A stretch of 64,000 nt of DNA from Cupriavidus phytohabitans (GCF_000426345.1 NZ_AUFE01000009.1:1-64000); one strand, 5' to 3'. Counted from the stretch's first letter, positions 35,732-47,493 are shown. Translations and numbers: made by a program. The notes: generated from the letters alone by a model not told the origin.

Positions 35732-36913
35732 ATGCCACGCCAGAAAACCGTCTCCTCCGGAACAACTGTCAGTAGGGCTCGCCGTCCAAAGCAGCCGGAA
35801 GTGAAGGCTGGTGTGGCACATCCCGACGAGCACGCCGACGCGCAAGCGTTCGAGCCAGATCTTGCTGCCGACCTGATTCCCGTGACCGACGAGCCGATCG
35901 CCACCTCCACTTCGGTGGGCCTGCGCGAATCGGACCTGCTCGCCGACGACAATGACCGCCATCTGCGCGATGACGACGATGACGAGTCTGAAGACGAGGA
36001 AGAAAGCGAAGGCGAGAATGGCAGCGATGGCGCAGCGGCCGAGCACGATGATTTCCGCACGGTGCTGCATACCGAGCTGGCCGCCGACACCGTCCAGCAT
36101 TACCTGAACCGCATCAGCATCAAGCCGCTGCTGTCCGCGCCGGAGGAATTGCATTTCTCCACGCTGGCCAAGGACGGCGACTTTGCGGCGCGCCAGGTCA
36201 TGATCGAGCGCAACCTGCGGCTGGTGGTCAGCATCGCCAAGGGATACCTCAATCGGGGGGTGCCGCTGCTGGACCTGATCGAGGAAGGTAATCTCGGCCT
36301 GATGCATGCGATCGAGAAATTCGATCCGTCGCGCGGGTTCCGCTTCTCGACCTATGCGACCTGGTGGATCCGCCAGAGCATCGAGCGCGCCATCATGAAC
36401 CAGGCCCGCACCGTTCGCCTGCCGGTGCACGTGATCCGCGAACTGAACCAGGTGCTGCGCGCCAAGCGCCATCTGGAGAAGGGCGGTACCGACGGGCGCG
36501 ACGCCAGCCTGGAAGACATCGCCCACCTGCTGGGCAAGACGCCGGACGAAGTGCAGGACGTCCTGGCACTCAACGAACACACCACCTCGCTCGATACGCC
36601 GTTCGACCTCGATCCCGGCTCGAGCCTCCTGGATTTCCTCTCTGACGAGCACAACGCCGCCCCCGATCAGGAGGTGGCGCACCGCGAACTGGAAGGGCTG
36701 ATGAAGCTCTGGCTCGCGCGCCTGTCGGAAAAGCATCGCTATGTGGTGGAGCGCCGCTTCGGCCTCAACCATATCGAACCAGCCACGCTGGAAGAGCTCG
36801 CCGAGGAGATGGGCCTGACGCGCGAGCGCGTACGCCAGATCCAGCAGGAGGCGCTGGTCAAGCTCAAGCGGCATTTCGCTTCGCAAGGTGTCAGGAAGGA
36901 CGCCGTTTTATGA
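35732..36913 (+). CDS. rpoS: RNA polymerase sigma factor RpoS
   Basis: The 393-residue stationary-phase/general-stress sigma factor shows region 1.2 ([10 protein letters not shown]), region 2 ([13 protein letters not shown] and [11 protein letters not shown]), region 3 and region 4 (V-V-E-R-R-F-G-L...T-R-E-R-V-R-Q-I-Q). It is about 60 residues longer than E. coli RpoS; the extra length is N-terminal and includes a striking acidic stretch at residues 80-95 (D/E/S only apart from one G). Position after nlpD supports RpoS rather than RpoD or RpoH. Its stop overlaps the next start (ATGA). Confidence 0.95.
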   Translation: MPRQKTVSSGTTVSRARRPKQPEVKAGVAHPDEHADAQAFEPDLAADLIPVTDEPIATSTSVGLRESDLLADDNDRHLRDDDDDESEDEEESEGENGSDGAAAEHDDFRTVLHTELAADTVQHYLNRISIKPLLSAPEELHFSTLAKDGDFAARQVMIERNLRLVVSIAKGYLNRGVPLLDLIEEGNLGLMHAIEKFDPSRGFRFSTYATWWIRQSIERAIMNQARTVRLPVHVIRELNQVLRAKRHLEKGGTDGRDASLEDIAHLLGKTPDEVQDVLALNEHTTSLDTPFDLDPGSSLLDFLSDEHNAAPDQEVAHRELEGLMKLWLARLSEKHRYVVERRFGLNHIEPATLEELAEEMGLTRERVRQIQQEALVKLKRHFASQGVRKDAVL

Positions 36914-37749
36914 CCCCTGTGCTGGTATTCGACATCGAGACCATTCCCGATGTCGCCGGCCTGCGCCGTTTGCATGACCACCCCGACGCGATGAGCGACG
37001 GCGAAGTCGCCGAACACGCCTTTGCCGCCCGCCGCGAGAAGACCGGCAGCGATTTCCTGCCGCACTACCTGCAGCGCGTCGCCGCGATTTCCTGCGTGCT
37101 GCGGCGCACGCACCGCGATGGTTCGGCCGTGTTCCATGTGGGCTCGCTCGGCACCACCGAGGACAACGAGGCCACGCTGATCCAGAAGTTCTACGAACTG
37201 ATCGCCCGCTACAGCCCGCAACTGGTTTCATGGAACGGCGGCGGATTCGATCTCCCCGTGCTGCATTACCGCGGCCTCGTCAACGGCGTCACGGCGCCGC
37301 GCTACTGGGAGATGGGCGAGGGCCGCGACGAAGACAGCCGCGACTTCAAGTGGAACAACTACATCAGCCGCTATCACATGCGGCACCTGGATCTCATGGA
37401 CCTGCTGGCGATGTACCAGCCGCGCGCCAGCGCACCACTGGATGACCTGGCCAAGCTGTGCGGTTTCCCGGGCAAGATGGGGATGGATGGCAGCAAGGTC
37501 TGGCACGCATACCAGGCTGGCCAGCTCGACGAGATCCGCGCCTATTGCGAGACCGACGTTGTCAACACCTACCTGATGTACTGCCGTTTCCAGCTGATGC
37601 GCGGCGGCATGTCGCCGCGCGAGTTCGACACGGAGATGGACCTTGTCCAGGAATCGCTGGCGGAGCTGCCCGGCGAGCAGTGGATGGAATACCTGCAGGC
37701 CTTCCGCCTGCAGCGCCTCACGCCCGAAGTCGACGACTTCGAGGATTGA
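36910..37749 (+). CDS. Predicted 3'-5' exonuclease related to polymerase B proofreading domain
   Basis: This 279-residue soluble protein has the DEDD exonuclease motifs: F-D-I-E-T (Exo I), [10 protein letters not shown] (Exo II) and Y-C-E-T-D-V (Exo III). It matches the stand-alone 'PolB exonuclease-like' family. It is translated with rpoS (four-base overlap), so it is likely expressed under the same conditions. The natural substrate is unknown; trimming of DNA or RNA 3' ends is the expected chemistry. Confidence 0.88.
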   Translation: MTPVLVFDIETIPDVAGLRRLHDHPDAMSDGEVAEHAFAARREKTGSDFLPHYLQRVAAISCVLRRTHRDGSAVFHVGSLGTTEDNEATLIQKFYELIARYSPQLVSWNGGGFDLPVLHYRGLVNGVTAPRYWEMGEGRDEDSRDFKWNNYISRYHMRHLDLMDLLAMYQPRASAPLDDLAKLCGFPGKMGMDGSKVWHAYQAGQLDEIRAYCETDVVNTYLMYCRFQLMRGGMSPREFDTEMDLVQESLAELPGEQWMEYLQAFRLQRLTPEVDDFED

Positions 37750-37782
37750 TCGCGCCGGCGCCCGCCGGCGTGCGCCACGGCC

Positions 37783-38637
37783 TTAGAGGTCCAGCGACAG
37801 CAGGATCGGCTGGTGGTCCGAGTCGGCGGTATCCGCGTTGATCTCGCAACGCCGGATCCGCGCGGCCAGGTTATCCGTCACGAACATGAAGTCGCAGGCG
37901 AACGGTGGCTCGGGCCATTGCTCCTTGTCATGGATGGCGCAGGTCGGCGCGTGCGGCTGGCCGGGATGCGTGAGCAGCCAGGCGTCGCGCCATGGCGTGG
38001 TGGCGTCGTCGAACGGCTCCAGCATGCGGCGATAGGCAATGTCGTCGGGTTTGCTGTTGAAATCGCCGCACAGGATGGCTTCGGCGGGGCGCGGTTCCGG
38101 CGTGAACGGCCCGGGCCACTTCTCGCTGCGGCCCGGGCGCCGCGCGTGGTCGCAGGCCTGGACATGCCAGTCGCGCAGGGCTTCGGCCTGCGCCGCGCGC
38201 TGGAGCGCCGAGTAATATTCAAGGTGCGTGCAGATCACGCGCAGTGGCAGTGTGCCGGCTTCGACGGTGACTTCCAGCGCAACGCGCGGCATCGACGCCA
38301 CTTGCGGGTCTGCAGGCCACGGCAATGCGTGCCGGAATACCTCGCGTACTGATAGCCGCGTGGCGATCAGGTTGCCGAATTGCTTGCGTGTGCCGTTGCG
38401 GTCGCGCCGGTCCACGCCTGACGCAAAGAGCAGGTGATAGCCTGGCAGCAGGGCGCTCAGTTCTGCCACCTGGTCGATGCCCGGCTCGCCACGCAGTTCC
38501 CCGAAGCCGCGCGTGACTTCTTGCAGGCAGATCACATCGGCATCGGCCATCGCGCGCAGCGTGTCCACCTGCCGCGCAAGGTCCACACGTCCGTCCGCGC
38601 CGCGGCCCCACTGGACATTCCACGAAATCAGTTCCAT
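37783..38637 (-). CDS. Endonuclease/exonuclease/phosphatase (EEP) family hydrolase
   Basis: The 284-residue protein has the EEP fold motifs in order: [27 protein letters not shown] and D-S-D-H-Q-P. These supply the metal-binding Asn, Glu, Asp and catalytic His shared by exonuclease III and DNase I-like enzymes. No signal peptide is seen, so a cytoplasmic phosphodiesterase or nuclease role is likely. Start at 38637 (M-E-L-I-S-W-N) is the conserved one. It converges with the exonuclease gene at 37749 and is divergent from rlmD. Confidence 0.9.
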   Translation of the reverse strand: MELISWNVQWGRGADGRVDLARQVDTLRAMADADVICLQEVTRGFGELRGEPGIDQVAELSALLPGYHLLFASGVDRRDRNGTRKQFGNLIATRLSVREVFRHALPWPADPQVASMPRVALEVTVEAGTLPLRVICTHLEYYSALQRAAQAEALRDWHVQACDHARRPGRSEKWPGPFTPEPRPAEAILCGDFNSKPDDIAYRRMLEPFDDATTPWRDAWLLTHPGQPHAPTCAIHDKEQWPEPPFACDFMFVTDNLAARIRRCEINADTADSDHQPILLSLDL

Positions 38638-38714
38638 ACAACGCCTCCGTCGTTGACCCGGCCGGTCTGGCATACAATCGCCCTTTCGTAAAACAATACG
38701 TCAGGTTTTATCTG

Positions 38715-40178
38715 GTGTCCCAAGCCGTGTCCTCCCCACAAGAAACGTCCGCCGCCGTGCCCGAATCAGCCGCACCGGGTGCCGCTCCCGCCGCAAAAGA
38801 GTCCCGTGGCCGTGGCAATGCCAGTGGCAATGCTCCGGGCGCCGATCCGGTGGTGTCGATCGATAGCCTTGACATGGAGGCGCGCGGCGTCGGCCGCCTG
38901 GTCAACGAGGACGGCACGCCTGGCAAGGTGATCTTTGTCGAAGGCGCATTGCCCGGCGAGACGGTCAGCTATCGCAGCTATCGCCGTAAGCCCAGCTTCG
39001 AGCAGGCGCACCTCGGCGAAGTCCTGCAGGAATCGGTGATGCGCGTGAAGCCGGGCTGCCAGCATTTCGGCGTCTGCGGCGGGTGCTCGATGCAACACCT
39101 GGATTCGCGTGCGCAGCTGGCGATCAAGCAGCGCGTGCTTGAAGACAATTTGTGGCACCTGTCCAAGGTGAAGCCCGACGTGGTGTTCCGCCCGATCGCC
39201 GGGCCAGACTGGGGCTACCGCTACCGCGCGCGCTTGACCGTGCGCCATGTGGTGAAGAAGGGCGGCGTGCTGGTGGGCTTCCATGAGCGCAAGAGCAGCT
39301 ACGTCGCCGACATGACGCGTTGTGAAATCCTGCCGCCGCATGTGTCGGCGATGCTGGTGCCGCTGCGCGAACTGGTGGCGGGACTGTCGATCCGCGACCG
39401 CATGCCGCAGATCGAACTGGCCGTCGGGCACGAAGTGACGGCGCTGGTGCTGCGTATCCTCGAGCCGCTGACCGACGCCGACAAGGACCTGCTGCGCGTC
39501 TTCGCCGACGCGTACAAGGTGCAGTTCTGGCTGCAGCCGAAGGGGCCGGACACGGTCTACCCGTTCTACCCGGCTGACGTCGAGCTGGCCTATACGCTGC
39601 CGGAATTCGGCATCCGCATGCCGTTCAAGCCGACCGACTTCACGCAGGTGAACCACCAGATCAACCGCGTGCTGATCGGCCGCGCGCTGCGCCTGCTCGA
39701 TGCGCAGCCGGGCGACCGCCTGCTCGACCTGTTCTGCGGCATCGGCAACTTCACGCTGCCGCTGGCCACGCAGGGCAAGTCGGTGATGGGTATCGAAGGC
39801 AGCGAGGCGCTGACCACGCGCGCGCTGGCCAATGCGGATTACAACGGGCTGGCCGAGAAGACCGAATTCGCATGCCGCAACCTGTTCGAAGTCACGGCTG
39901 ACGACATCGCCGCGCTGGGCCGCTTCGACCGCTGGCTGGTCGACCCGCCGCGCGAAGGCGCGCTCGCGGTGAGCAAGGCGCTCGGCGAGCTGGCACAGCA
40001 GGGCAGCGACGTGCTGCCGCAGCGCATCGTCTATGTGTCGTGCAGCCCGGCCACGCTGGCGCGCGATGCCGGCCTGCTGGTGCACGAGGCGGGCTACCGG
40101 CTGAGCGGCGCCGGCGTGGTCAACATGTTCCCGCACACCTCGCACGTGGAGTCGATCGCGGTGTTCGACCGCGGCTGA
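38715..40178 (+). CDS. rlmD: 23S rRNA (uracil-1939-C5)-methyltransferase RlmD
   Basis: This 487-residue enzyme makes m5U at position 1939 of 23S rRNA. It has an N-terminal TRAM domain ([14 protein letters not shown]), an iron-sulfur cluster site [10 protein letters not shown] plus a fourth Cys in T-R-C-E-I-L, and a C-terminal AdoMet domain with [11 protein letters not shown]. The catalytic cysteine lies in V-Y-V-S-C-S-P-A-T. It appears to start at GTG 38715 with a weak ribosome-binding site; about 50 N-terminal residues are Ala/Pro-rich and variable, so a later start cannot be excluded. Confidence 0.95.
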   Translation: MSQAVSSPQETSAAVPESAAPGAAPAAKESRGRGNASGNAPGADPVVSIDSLDMEARGVGRLVNEDGTPGKVIFVEGALPGETVSYRSYRRKPSFEQAHLGEVLQESVMRVKPGCQHFGVCGGCSMQHLDSRAQLAIKQRVLEDNLWHLSKVKPDVVFRPIAGPDWGYRYRARLTVRHVVKKGGVLVGFHERKSSYVADMTRCEILPPHVSAMLVPLRELVAGLSIRDRMPQIELAVGHEVTALVLRILEPLTDADKDLLRVFADAYKVQFWLQPKGPDTVYPFYPADVELAYTLPEFGIRMPFKPTDFTQVNHQINRVLIGRALRLLDAQPGDRLLDLFCGIGNFTLPLATQGKSVMGIEGSEALTTRALANADYNGLAEKTEFACRNLFEVTADDIAALGRFDRWLVDPPREGALAVSKALGELAQQGSDVLPQRIVYVSCSPATLARDAGLLVHEAGYRLSGAGVVNMFPHTSHVESIAVFDRG

Positions 40179-40200
40179 TCGCTGCGTGCGTCCAAAAGAA

Positions 40201-40228
40201 AAGCCGGCCAACAGGCCGGCTTATTTCA
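40201..40228. terminator. Bidirectional terminator between rlmD and the Bax-inhibitor gene
   Basis: AAGCCGGCC (40201-40209) and GGCCGGCTT (40214-40222) form a 9-bp stem with loop AACA. It is followed by TATTT on the plus strand and, on the minus strand, by TTCTTTT. It serves the two convergent genes. Confidence 0.88.
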
Positions 40229-40245
40229 TGCCGCGGCGTTTGCCG

Positions 40246-40950
40246 TCATTCCCGGCTGCCGCCGAAGATGCCCAGCAGCGCCAGCAGGTTGACGAAGACG
40301 TTGTATACGTCGAGGTAGATCGCCAGCGTGGCGGTAATGTAGTTGGTTTCGCCGCCGTTCACCACGCGCTGTACATCGAACAGGATGTACGCCGAGAAAA
40401 TACCGATCGCGATCACCGACACCGTGATCATCAACGACGGCAGCTGCAGCCAGATATTGGCAACGCTGGCCAGGATCAGCAGGATCACGCCGACGAACAG
40501 GAACTTGCCCAGGCCGGAGAAATCGCGCTTGCTGACGGTGGCGATGGTCGCCATCGCGCCGAACACTGCTGCCGTGCCGCCAAAAGCGTACATGATCAGC
40601 GCCGGTCCGTTGGAGAACGCCAGCGTCACGCTGATCAGCCGGGACAGCATCAGTCCCATGAAGAACGTGAACGCCAGCAACAGCACCACGCCCATGCTGC
40701 TGTTCTTGGTCTTCTCGATGGCGAAGAAGAACCCGAATGCAATGGCCAGGAAAAGGATCAGCGACAGGCCGGGGCTGCCCGCCATGAAGCTGAAGCCGGT
40801 GGCCACGCCGATCCACGCACCGAGCACGGTAGGGATCATCGAGAGGGCCAGCAGCCAGTAAGTGTTGCGCAAGACCCGGTTGCGAACGACGACGTCAGTG
40901 ACGGTCGACGCACTATTGCCGAAACCGTAGGTATTCAGCTTGTTATCCAT
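40246..40950 (-). CDS. Bax inhibitor-1/YccA family membrane protein
   Basis: This 234-residue protein has seven hydrophobic segments and the TMBIM hallmark near the C terminus (I-L-F-D-V-Q-R-V and L-D-V-Y-N-V-F-V-N-L-L). In E. coli YccA interacts with the FtsH protease and modulates SecY quality control; the FtsH partners HflK/HflC are encoded about 13 kb away. The start at 40950 has AGGAG upstream; an open extension to 41166 has no such support. Function beyond the family is inferred. Confidence 0.9.
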   Translation of the reverse strand: MDNKLNTYGFGNSASTVTDVVVRNRVLRNTYWLLALSMIPTVLGAWIGVATGFSFMAGSPGLSLILFLAIAFGFFFAIEKTKNSSMGVVLLLAFTFFMGLMLSRLISVTLAFSNGPALIMYAFGGTAAVFGAMATIATVSKRDFSGLGKFLFVGVILLILASVANIWLQLPSLMITVSVIAIGIFSAYILFDVQRVVNGGETNYITATLAIYLDVYNVFVNLLALLGIFGGSRE

Positions 40951-41324
40951 GGTGACTCCTGTCTCAAAACGGTGAGGCTGCCGGGCCTGTCCGAAAGAAA
41001 GAGAATATTCGAATGGACCGCGGACGGAACCATCGTCAATGTGGCATCTGGCCGGCCGAATTGCAAGGGCGGGGTAACCCAGCAGGCACCCGCATTCGCT
41101 GTTACAGCCGGTTTGGCGCCGCCTTCGTTTGACGGAGGGCGGGGCGTCGTGTTCCTGACATGACAAGGATGTAATGTGCCGCCAATGCGACTTGCGGCCG
41201 AAATGGGTCGCAGGACCCGTAGCACCAACGCCGGAGCGGTCCAGACCCTCGAAAGGGTCATCATCTTCGTGCTAGAATCGCACGTTTAATCCATTTGTAA
41301 CCCCTTCATTTTTCGGAGTTTTTC
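40951..41324. other. Divergent intergenic region Bax-inhibitor gene / ndk
   Basis: These 374 bases hold the promoters of two divergent genes. TAGAAT at 41273-41278 is a candidate -10 for ndk. A TTGACG-like -35 is readable on the minus strand near 41037, but without a well-spaced -10. A dyad CCGCCTTCG / CGGAGGGCGG lies at about 41119-41144. No gene is convincing here. Confidence 0.5.
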
Positions 41325-41750
41325 ATGGCGATCGAACGCACCCTGTCGATTATCAAGCCGGATGCCGTGGCCAAGAACGTCATCGGCCAGATCTACGCCC
41401 GTTTCGAGGCCGCCGGCCTGAAGATCGTTGCTGCCAAGATGGTGCACCTGTCGCGCGGCGAAGCCGAGCAGTTCTATGCTGTGCACAAGGAGCGTCCGTT
41501 CTTCAAGGACCTGGTCGACTTCATGGTTTCCGGCCCGGTCATGATCCAGGCCCTGGAAGGCGAGAACGCTATCGCCAAGAACCGTGACCTGATGGGCGCC
41601 ACCGACCCGAAGAAGGCCGAGAAGGGCACCATCCGCGCCGACTTCGCCGACAGCATCGACGCCAACGCCGTGCACGGCTCGGACGCCGCCGAAACCGCTG
41701 CCGTGGAAGTTGCCTTCTTCTTCCCGGGCATGAACGTCTACAGCCGCTGA
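41325..41750 (+). CDS. ndk: Nucleoside diphosphate kinase
   Basis: This 141-residue enzyme transfers the gamma phosphate from ATP to NDPs and keeps NTP/dNTP pools balanced. It starts [14 protein letters not shown], has the nucleotide-binding R-D-L-M-G-A-T segment and the phospho-histidine in N-A-V-H-G-S-D. Length is standard. CGGAG lies seven bases before the ATG. It heads the long housekeeping cluster and is followed by rlmN after 37 bases. Confidence 0.98.
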   Translation: MAIERTLSIIKPDAVAKNVIGQIYARFEAAGLKIVAAKMVHLSRGEAEQFYAVHKERPFFKDLVDFMVSGPVMIQALEGENAIAKNRDLMGATDPKKAEKGTIRADFADSIDANAVHGSDAAETAAVEVAFFFPGMNVYSR

Positions 41751-41787
41751 TCGGCTGCTGACTGACACTGAAGCTGAGTTTGCCGTC

Positions 41788-42942
41788 ATGAACCATCTCG
41801 TCAACCTGCTCGACTACGACGCGGACGCGCTCACCGCCTATTGCGGCGAGCTCGGCGAGAAGCCGTTCCGTGCGCGGCAACTGCAACGCTGGATCCACCA
41901 CTATGGTGCCAGCAGCTTCGACGCCATGTCGGATCTCGCCAAGTCGCTGCGCGAAAAGCTCTCGACCCGGGCCGAGATCCGCGCGCCTGCCGCCATTACC
42001 GACAACCTGTCGGCCGACGGCACGCGCAAGTGGCTGCTCGACGTCGGCCAGGGCAACGCAGTGGAAACGGTGTACATCCCCGAGGAAACGCGCGGCACGC
42101 TGTGCGTCTCCTCGCAGGCGGGCTGCGCGGTCAACTGCCGCTTCTGCTCGACCGGCAAGCAGGGCTTTTCGCGCAACCTGACCACGGGCGAGATCATTGG
42201 CCAGCTGTGGATGGCGGAGTTCGCCATGCGCGAGCAGCTGGGTCGTGGCCCCAGGGACGACCGCGTCATCTCCAACGTGGTGATGATGGGCATGGGCGAG
42301 CCGCTGCTGAACTACGATGCCGTGGTGCCGGCCATGCGGCTGATGCTGGACGACAATGCCTACGGCCTGTCGCGCCGCCGCGTGACACTGTCCACCTCGG
42401 GCGTGGTGCCGATGATGGACCGGCTGTCGAAGGACCTGCCGGTGGCCCTTGCCGTGTCGCTGCACGCGTCCAACGACGCCTTGCGCGACGTGCTGGTGCC
42501 GCTGAACAAGAAGTACCCGCTGGCCGAGCTGATGGCGGCATGCCGCCGCTACCTGGAATTCGCGCCGCGCGATTTCATTACTTTCGAATACTGCATGCTG
42601 GACGGTGTCAATGATGGCGTCGAGCATGCGCGGGAACTGCTGAAGCTTGTCGCCGACGTGCCGTGCAAGTTCAACCTGATCCCGTTCAACCCGTTCCCCG
42701 AGTCGGGCCTGAAGCGTTCCAACAACGAGCAGATCCGGCGCTTCGCGCAGGTGCTGATGGACGCCGGCATCGTGACCACCATCCGCAAGACGCGCGGCGA
42801 CGACATCGACGCCGCTTGCGGCCAGTTGGCCGGGGAAGTGAAGGATCGTACCCGTCTGGCCGAGCGCGGCAAGTTCGGCAAGATCACGCCACTGGTGCCG
42901 GTCAACGGCGCCGGCCAGCCTCGGGAGGCTCGCCCTGCATGA
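41788..42942 (+). CDS. rlmN: Dual-specificity 23S rRNA/tRNA A-C2 methyltransferase RlmN
   Basis: The 384-residue radical-SAM enzyme methylates A2503 of 23S rRNA and A37 of certain tRNAs. The cluster-binding C-x3-C-x2-C is in [10 protein letters not shown], with G-M-G-E-P following and a methyl-carrying Cys near the C terminus (A-C-G-Q-L). Its stop overlaps the pilW start by four bases (ATGA). Typical family length. Confidence 0.97.
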   Translation: MNHLVNLLDYDADALTAYCGELGEKPFRARQLQRWIHHYGASSFDAMSDLAKSLREKLSTRAEIRAPAAITDNLSADGTRKWLLDVGQGNAVETVYIPEETRGTLCVSSQAGCAVNCRFCSTGKQGFSRNLTTGEIIGQLWMAEFAMREQLGRGPRDDRVISNVVMMGMGEPLLNYDAVVPAMRLMLDDNAYGLSRRRVTLSTSGVVPMMDRLSKDLPVALAVSLHASNDALRDVLVPLNKKYPLAELMAACRRYLEFAPRDFITFEYCMLDGVNDGVEHARELLKLVADVPCKFNLIPFNPFPESGLKRSNNEQIRRFAQVLMDAGIVTTIRKTRGDDIDAACGQLAGEVKDRTRLAERGKFGKITPLVPVNGAGQPREARPA

Positions 42943-43718
42943 TCCGTCTGATCGCTGCAGCCCTGTTCGGGCTGTTGATGTTGTCCGGCTGCCAGCTGCC
43001 GCACACGCCGGCGCAGGATCTCCAGACCGCTTCCGACCAGACCGATGCAAGGCGCCGTGCCAGCATCCGGCTGCAGCTGGCCACCAACTATCTCGAGGCC
43101 GGCCAGAATGCGGTCGCGCTTGACGAGATCAAGCAGGCGATCGCCATCGATCCATCGCTCGCGGATGCCTACCATGTGCGCGCGCTGATCTATATGAACA
43201 TGAACGAGCAGCCGCTGGCCGACGACAGCTTCCGCACCGCGGTGTCGATGCGCGGCAACGATGGTGATCTGCTCAACAACTATGGCTGGTTCCTGTGCCA
43301 GTCGGGCCGCTATGGCGAAGCCGTGCCGATGCTGCAGCGCGCCGTGTCGGCACCGTCGGCGGGCGGCCCGGTGAAGCCGCTGATCAGCCTGGGGGCGTGC
43401 GAGCTGCGCCGCGGCAACAGCGCCGAGGCGGAAAAGAATCTGAAGGCCGCGCTCGGCTACGACCGCAACAACCCGGTGGCTAACACCAATCTGGCGTTGG
43501 TCTACTACCGGCGCGGCGATTTCGCGCAGGCCCGGCAGTATGCCCAGCGCGTCAACAGCAGCCAATTTGCCAGTGCGCAATCCCTCTGGCTGGGAGCGCG
43601 CATTGCACACCGCCAGGGCGATGGCCGCACGCAGGATGCGCTGGTCGCGCAGCTGCGCAGCCGCTTCCCCGATTCGCGTGAGTTGACCGCCTACGAACAA
43701 GGAGCATGGGATGAGTGA
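42939..43718 (+). CDS. pilW: Type IV pilus biogenesis lipoprotein PilW/PilF
   Basis: The 259-residue lipoprotein has a signal peptide ending at L-S-G-C and then about six TPR units. It matches the pilotin PilF/PilW that carries the PilQ secretin to the outer membrane. GGGAGG precedes the ATG by ten bases. The position between rlmN and the RodZ-like gene is typical of many proteobacteria. It overlaps the next gene by eight bases. Confidence 0.92.
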   Translation: MIRLIAAALFGLLMLSGCQLPHTPAQDLQTASDQTDARRRASIRLQLATNYLEAGQNAVALDEIKQAIAIDPSLADAYHVRALIYMNMNEQPLADDSFRTAVSMRGNDGDLLNNYGWFLCQSGRYGEAVPMLQRAVSAPSAGGPVKPLISLGACELRRGNSAEAEKNLKAALGYDRNNPVANTNLALVYYRRGDFAQARQYAQRVNSSQFASAQSLWLGARIAHRQGDGRTQDALVAQLRSRFPDSRELTAYEQGAWDE

Positions 43719-44715
43719 GCACGACCGCGCCGCAGGCCAGGCCGTACCGACGCAATACGTCGGCGGTGGCGCGCACGAAGGAGACCGCGAAGCCGCAGCG
43801 CGCGAGATTGGCGCGGCACTGGCGCGCGAGCGCGAGGCGCAGCGGATGTCGGTGGAAGACGTCAGCGCGCGCCTGAAGGTGGCGGCTCCGAAGCTGCGCG
43901 CGATCGAAGCCGGCGACCTGCAGGCGCTGCCCGATGTCACTTTCGCCAAGGGCGTGATGCGGGCCTACGCGCGCATGCTGCATGTCGATATCGACGCGCT
44001 GCTGGCGCGCTTCCAGCCTCCGGTGGCACCGGTCACCGAAATTGCACGCCAGCGCGAGGGCAGCCTCAATGCCACGTTCGACGACCGCAATCGCTTCCGC
44101 ACCGGCGGAGCCGGTGGGCGCTGGATCTGGCTGGCCCTGGTGGCGGTAGTGCTGGCCGCCGGTGGCTGGTTCGGCCTGGACCATATCCGCCAGTGGATCG
44201 ATACCCGCGGCAGCGCGGCCGAGACTGCCACGACGGAGGAACATGCCGCTGCGCAATCGACAGAGCCCGGCACGGTGACCGCAGCGCTGCCGCCGGTAAT
44301 GGCCGCCGCCGACTCGCCGGCGCCCTCGGCCGAAACCACACCGGCCACCGCCGTGGCCGTGGCCGCGGCTGCCGCGCCGGCATCAGTAGCGGTGGCCGTG
44401 CCTGCTGTTGCGCCGGTTGCAGCAACGCCTGCGCCGGCGCCCGCAGCGACGGCAGCGCTGGCAGCGGCGGCCGGTGAGGGTGAGCTGCAGATCCGCTTCG
44501 CCAGCGACACCTGGTATGAAATCCGCGACAGCAGCGGCAAGATCGTGCTGGGCGGCACGGCCAAGGCCGGCCAGGCGGTGTCCGGTGGCGGCAAGGCTCC
44601 GTACAAGGTGGTGATCGGCAACGTCAAGGGGATCGAGTCGATGACGCGCAACGGCACGCCGGTCGACCTGAAGGCAGCCAACCGCAACAACGTGGCGCGC
44701 CTGACGCTGCCCTGA
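43711..44715 (+). CDS. rodZ: RodZ-like helix-turn-helix membrane protein
   Basis: This 334-residue protein has an N-terminal Xre-type helix-turn-helix (about 33-95, [16 protein letters not shown]), one transmembrane helix (about 131-149, [15 protein letters not shown]) and an Ala/Pro-rich periplasmic linker. A C-terminal domain of about 85 residues ([10 protein letters not shown]) follows, as in RodZ. RodZ links MreB filaments to the cell-wall machinery to set rod shape. AAGGAG (43699-43704) sits before the ATG inside the end of pilW. Confidence 0.9.
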   Translation: MSEHDRAAGQAVPTQYVGGGAHEGDREAAAREIGAALAREREAQRMSVEDVSARLKVAAPKLRAIEAGDLQALPDVTFAKGVMRAYARMLHVDIDALLARFQPPVAPVTEIARQREGSLNATFDDRNRFRTGGAGGRWIWLALVAVVLAAGGWFGLDHIRQWIDTRGSAAETATTEEHAAAQSTEPGTVTAALPPVMAAADSPAPSAETTPATAVAVAAAAAPASVAVAVPAVAPVAATPAPAPAATAALAAAAGEGELQIRFASDTWYEIRDSSGKIVLGGTAKAGQAVSGGGKAPYKVVIGNVKGIESMTRNGTPVDLKAANRNNVARLTLP

Positions 44716-44767
44716 TCCGGGCCGGCGAGAGGTGCGGCGCAGTGCGTCTTTGCAAGGTGGTAATGCT

Positions 44768-46060
44768 ATGAACCAACAGCTCTGTCTCCCGGTCCTGCCC
44801 GGCTCGCTGCCGCGCCGCCAGACGCGCCAGGCGCGCGTCGTGTGGGGCGATAACGTCGTGACCATCGGCGGCGATGCGCCGGTGCGCGTGCAGTCGATGA
44901 CCAATACGGACACGGTCGACGCCATCGGCACGGCGATCCAGGTCAAGGACCTGGCGCGCGCGGGTTCGGAAATCGTGCGCATCACGGTGAACACGCCTGA
45001 GGCCGCCGCGGCGGTGCCGTCGATCCGCGAGCAGCTCGACCGCATGGGCGTCGACGTGCCGCTGGTGGGCGACTTCCACTACAACGGCCACAAGTTGCTG
45101 CAGGACTATCCGGCCTGTGCCGAGGCACTGTCCAAGTACCGCATCAACCCCGGCAACGTGGGGCAGGGCGCCAAGCGCGATACGCAGTTCGCGCAGATGA
45201 TCGAGATGGCGTGCCGCTACAACAAGCCGGTGCGCATCGGCGTGAACTGGGGCAGCCTGGACCAGGACCTGCTGGCGCGCATCATGGACGAGAACGCGTT
45301 GCGCGCCGAGCCCTGGCCCGCGCAGAGCGTGATGATCGAGGCGCTGATCACGTCGGCGATCGATTCGGCGAAAAAGGCCGAAGAGATCGGCCTGGCGGGC
45401 AGCCAGATCATCCTGTCGTGCAAGGTATCGCAGGTGCAGGAGCTGATCGCGGTCTACCGCGAGCTGGCGCGCCGTTGCGACTATGCGTTGCACCTGGGCC
45501 TGACCGAGGCCGGCATGGGGAGCAAGGGCATCGTCGCCTCCACTGCGGCGCTGTCGGTGCTGCTGCAGGAAGGCATCGGCGACACGATCCGCATCTCGCT
45601 GACGCCGGAACCCGGCGCGCCGCGCGAGAAGGAAGTGTATGTGGGGCAGGAAATCCTGCAGACCATGGGCCTGCGCAACTTCACCCCGATGGTGATTGCA
45701 TGCCCGGGATGTGGCCGCACCACCAGCACGGTGTTCCAGGAGCTTGCGGCCAGCATCCAGGCGTACCTGCGCGAGCAGATGCCGCATTGGAAAACCGCCT
45801 ATCCGGGCGTCGAGGAAATGGATGTGGCCGTGATGGGCTGCATCGTCAACGGCCCGGGCGAGAGCAAGCACGCCAATATCGGCATTTCGCTGCCGGGCTC
45901 GGGCGAGTCGCCCGCCGCGCCGGTGTTCGTCGACGGCGTCAAGGTGAAGACGCTGCGCGGCGAGCGTATTGCCGAGGAATTCCAGGCGATCGTGGACGAG
46001 TACGTTCGCACGCATTACGGCCCGGGCGCTGCACGGGCCAATAGAGAAGTGGCAGCCTGA
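44768..46060 (+). CDS. ispG: 4-hydroxy-3-methylbut-2-enyl diphosphate synthase
   Basis: This 430-residue iron-sulfur enzyme catalyses the penultimate step of the methylerythritol phosphate route to isoprenoids. It has V-Q-S-M-T-N-T-D at the N terminus, the TIM-barrel substrate site I-N-P-G-N-V-G, and cluster cysteines in C-P-G-C-G-R-T and G-C-I-V-N-G-P-G-E. An AAGGTGG ribosome-binding site precedes the ATG at 44768; an in-frame start 12 codons upstream is less likely. It lies between rodZ and hisS as in many relatives. Confidence 0.97.
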   Translation: MNQQLCLPVLPGSLPRRQTRQARVVWGDNVVTIGGDAPVRVQSMTNTDTVDAIGTAIQVKDLARAGSEIVRITVNTPEAAAAVPSIREQLDRMGVDVPLVGDFHYNGHKLLQDYPACAEALSKYRINPGNVGQGAKRDTQFAQMIEMACRYNKPVRIGVNWGSLDQDLLARIMDENALRAEPWPAQSVMIEALITSAIDSAKKAEEIGLAGSQIILSCKVSQVQELIAVYRELARRCDYALHLGLTEAGMGSKGIVASTAALSVLLQEGIGDTIRISLTPEPGAPREKEVYVGQEILQTMGLRNFTPMVIACPGCGRTTSTVFQELAASIQAYLREQMPHWKTAYPGVEEMDVAVMGCIVNGPGESKHANIGISLPGSGESPAAPVFVDGVKVKTLRGERIAEEFQAIVDEYVRTHYGPGAARANREVAA

Positions 46061-46098
46061 GCCGCACCGGCCAGGCCCGAGAAGCTGACAAGAACAGA

Positions 46099-47493
46099 AT
46101 GACGCAATCCGATAACGCAGCCGCCGCCGGCGCTGCCAAGACTGAACCGAAGGCCGAACTGAAGGCCGAGCAGAAGGTGAAGCCCGCCAAGGCCCTGCAG
46201 GGCGTGAAGGGCATGAATGACATGCTGCCGGCCGACGCACCGCTGTGGGAGCATTTCGAGAATGCCGCGCGCGCCATGCTGCGCGCCTACGGCTACCAGC
46301 AGCTGCGCACGCCGATCGTCGAGCACACGCAGCTGTTCGTGCGTGGCATTGGCGAGGTGACCGACATCGTTGAGAAGGAGATGTACTCCTTCACCGATGC
46401 GCTCAACGGCGAGCAACTGACGCTGCGTCCCGAAGGCACCGCCGCCGCCGTGCGCGCGACCATCGAGCACAACCTGCTGTACGACGGCCCCAAGCGCCTG
46501 TGGTACACCGGCCCGATGTTCCGCCACGAGCGCCCGCAGCGCGGCCGCTATCGCCAGTTTCACCAGCTGGGCGCCGAGGCGCTCGGCTTCGCCGGTCCGG
46601 ACGTCGACGCCGAGATCATCCTGATGTGCCAGCGCCTGTGGGACGACCTGGGCCTGACCGGCGTGCGACTGGAAATCAACTCGCTGGGGCAGGCCAATGA
46701 GCGTGCCGCCCACCGCGAAGAGCTGATCAAGTACCTGGAGGGCTTCCAGGACATCCTGGACGAGGACAGCAAGCGCCGCCTGTACACCAACCCGCTGCGC
46801 GTGCTGGACACCAAGAACCCGGCGCTGCAGGAAATGGCCGCCAACGCGCCCAAGCTGATCGACTTCCTGGGCGAAGAGTCGCTGGCCCACTTCGAGGGCG
46901 TGCAGCGCCTGCTCAAGGCCAACAACATTCCGTTCAAGATCAATCCGCGCCTGGTGCGCGGGCTGGACTACTACAACCTGACGGTGTTCGAGTGGATCAC
47001 CGACAAGCTCGGCGCGCAGGGCACCATCGCCGGCGGTGGCCGCTATGACCCGCTGATCGCGCAGATGGGCGGCAAGCCGGCACCGGCTTGCGGCTGGGCC
47101 ATGGGCGTCGAGCGCATCATCGAGCTGATCCGCGAAGAGGGCGTGGTGCCCGACGCCGTGGGTTGCGATGTCTACCTTGTGCATCAGGGCGAAGCCGCCG
47201 CGCAGCAGGCCATGATTGCGGCCGAGCGGCTGCGCGATGCCGGCCTGGACGTGGTGCTGCACGCCAGCGCCGACGGCAAGGGCGGCAGCTTCAAGTCGCA
47301 GATGAAACGCGCCGACACAAGCGGCGCAGCCTATGCCGTTATCATTGGCGACGACGAAGTGGCCGCTGGCGTGGTCCAGGTCAAGGAACTTCGCCAGCGC
47401 GATCAGGCCGAAGGCGGTGGGCAACAGGCCACGGTGCAGGCCGAGGGACTGGTCGACTACCTGATCGACGCCATGGTCGGCGCCAGCGAGTAA
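46099..47493 (+). CDS. hisS: Histidyl-tRNA synthetase
   Basis: The 464-residue class II synthetase charges tRNA-His. Motif 1 starts at V-K-G-M-N-D-M-L-P, motif 2 includes [16 protein letters not shown], the histidine A loop is L-V-R-G-L-D-Y-Y, and motif 3 is G-G-G-G-R-Y plus [10 protein letters not shown]-terminal anticodon-binding domain completes it. The first 36 residues are a Lys/Ala-rich extension with KAE repeats, longer than usual. The paralogous hisZ, a catalytically inactive regulator, lies about 8 kb downstream. Confidence 0.97.
   Translation: MTQSDNAAAAGAAKTEPKAELKAEQKVKPAKALQGVKGMNDMLPADAPLWEHFENAARAMLRAYGYQQLRTPIVEHTQLFVRGIGEVTDIVEKEMYSFTDALNGEQLTLRPEGTAAAVRATIEHNLLYDGPKRLWYTGPMFRHERPQRGRYRQFHQLGAEALGFAGPDVDAEIILMCQRLWDDLGLTGVRLEINSLGQANERAAHREELIKYLEGFQDILDEDSKRRLYTNPLRVLDTKNPALQEMAANAPKLIDFLGEESLAHFEGVQRLLKANNIPFKINPRLVRGLDYYNLTVFEWITDKLGAQGTIAGGGRYDPLIAQMGGKPAPACGWAMGVERIIELIREEGVVPDAVGCDVYLVHQGEAAAQQAMIAAERLRDAGLDVVLHASADGKGGSFKSQMKRADTSGAAYAVIIGDDEVAAGVVQVKELRQRDQAEGGGQQATVQAEGLVDYLIDAMVGASE

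Noticed and set aside
44281..44470. Ala/Pro/Val-rich low-complexity stretch in rodZ taken as a repeat element
   Set aside because: It is a normal linker of a periplasmic protein and shows no repeated DNA unit.
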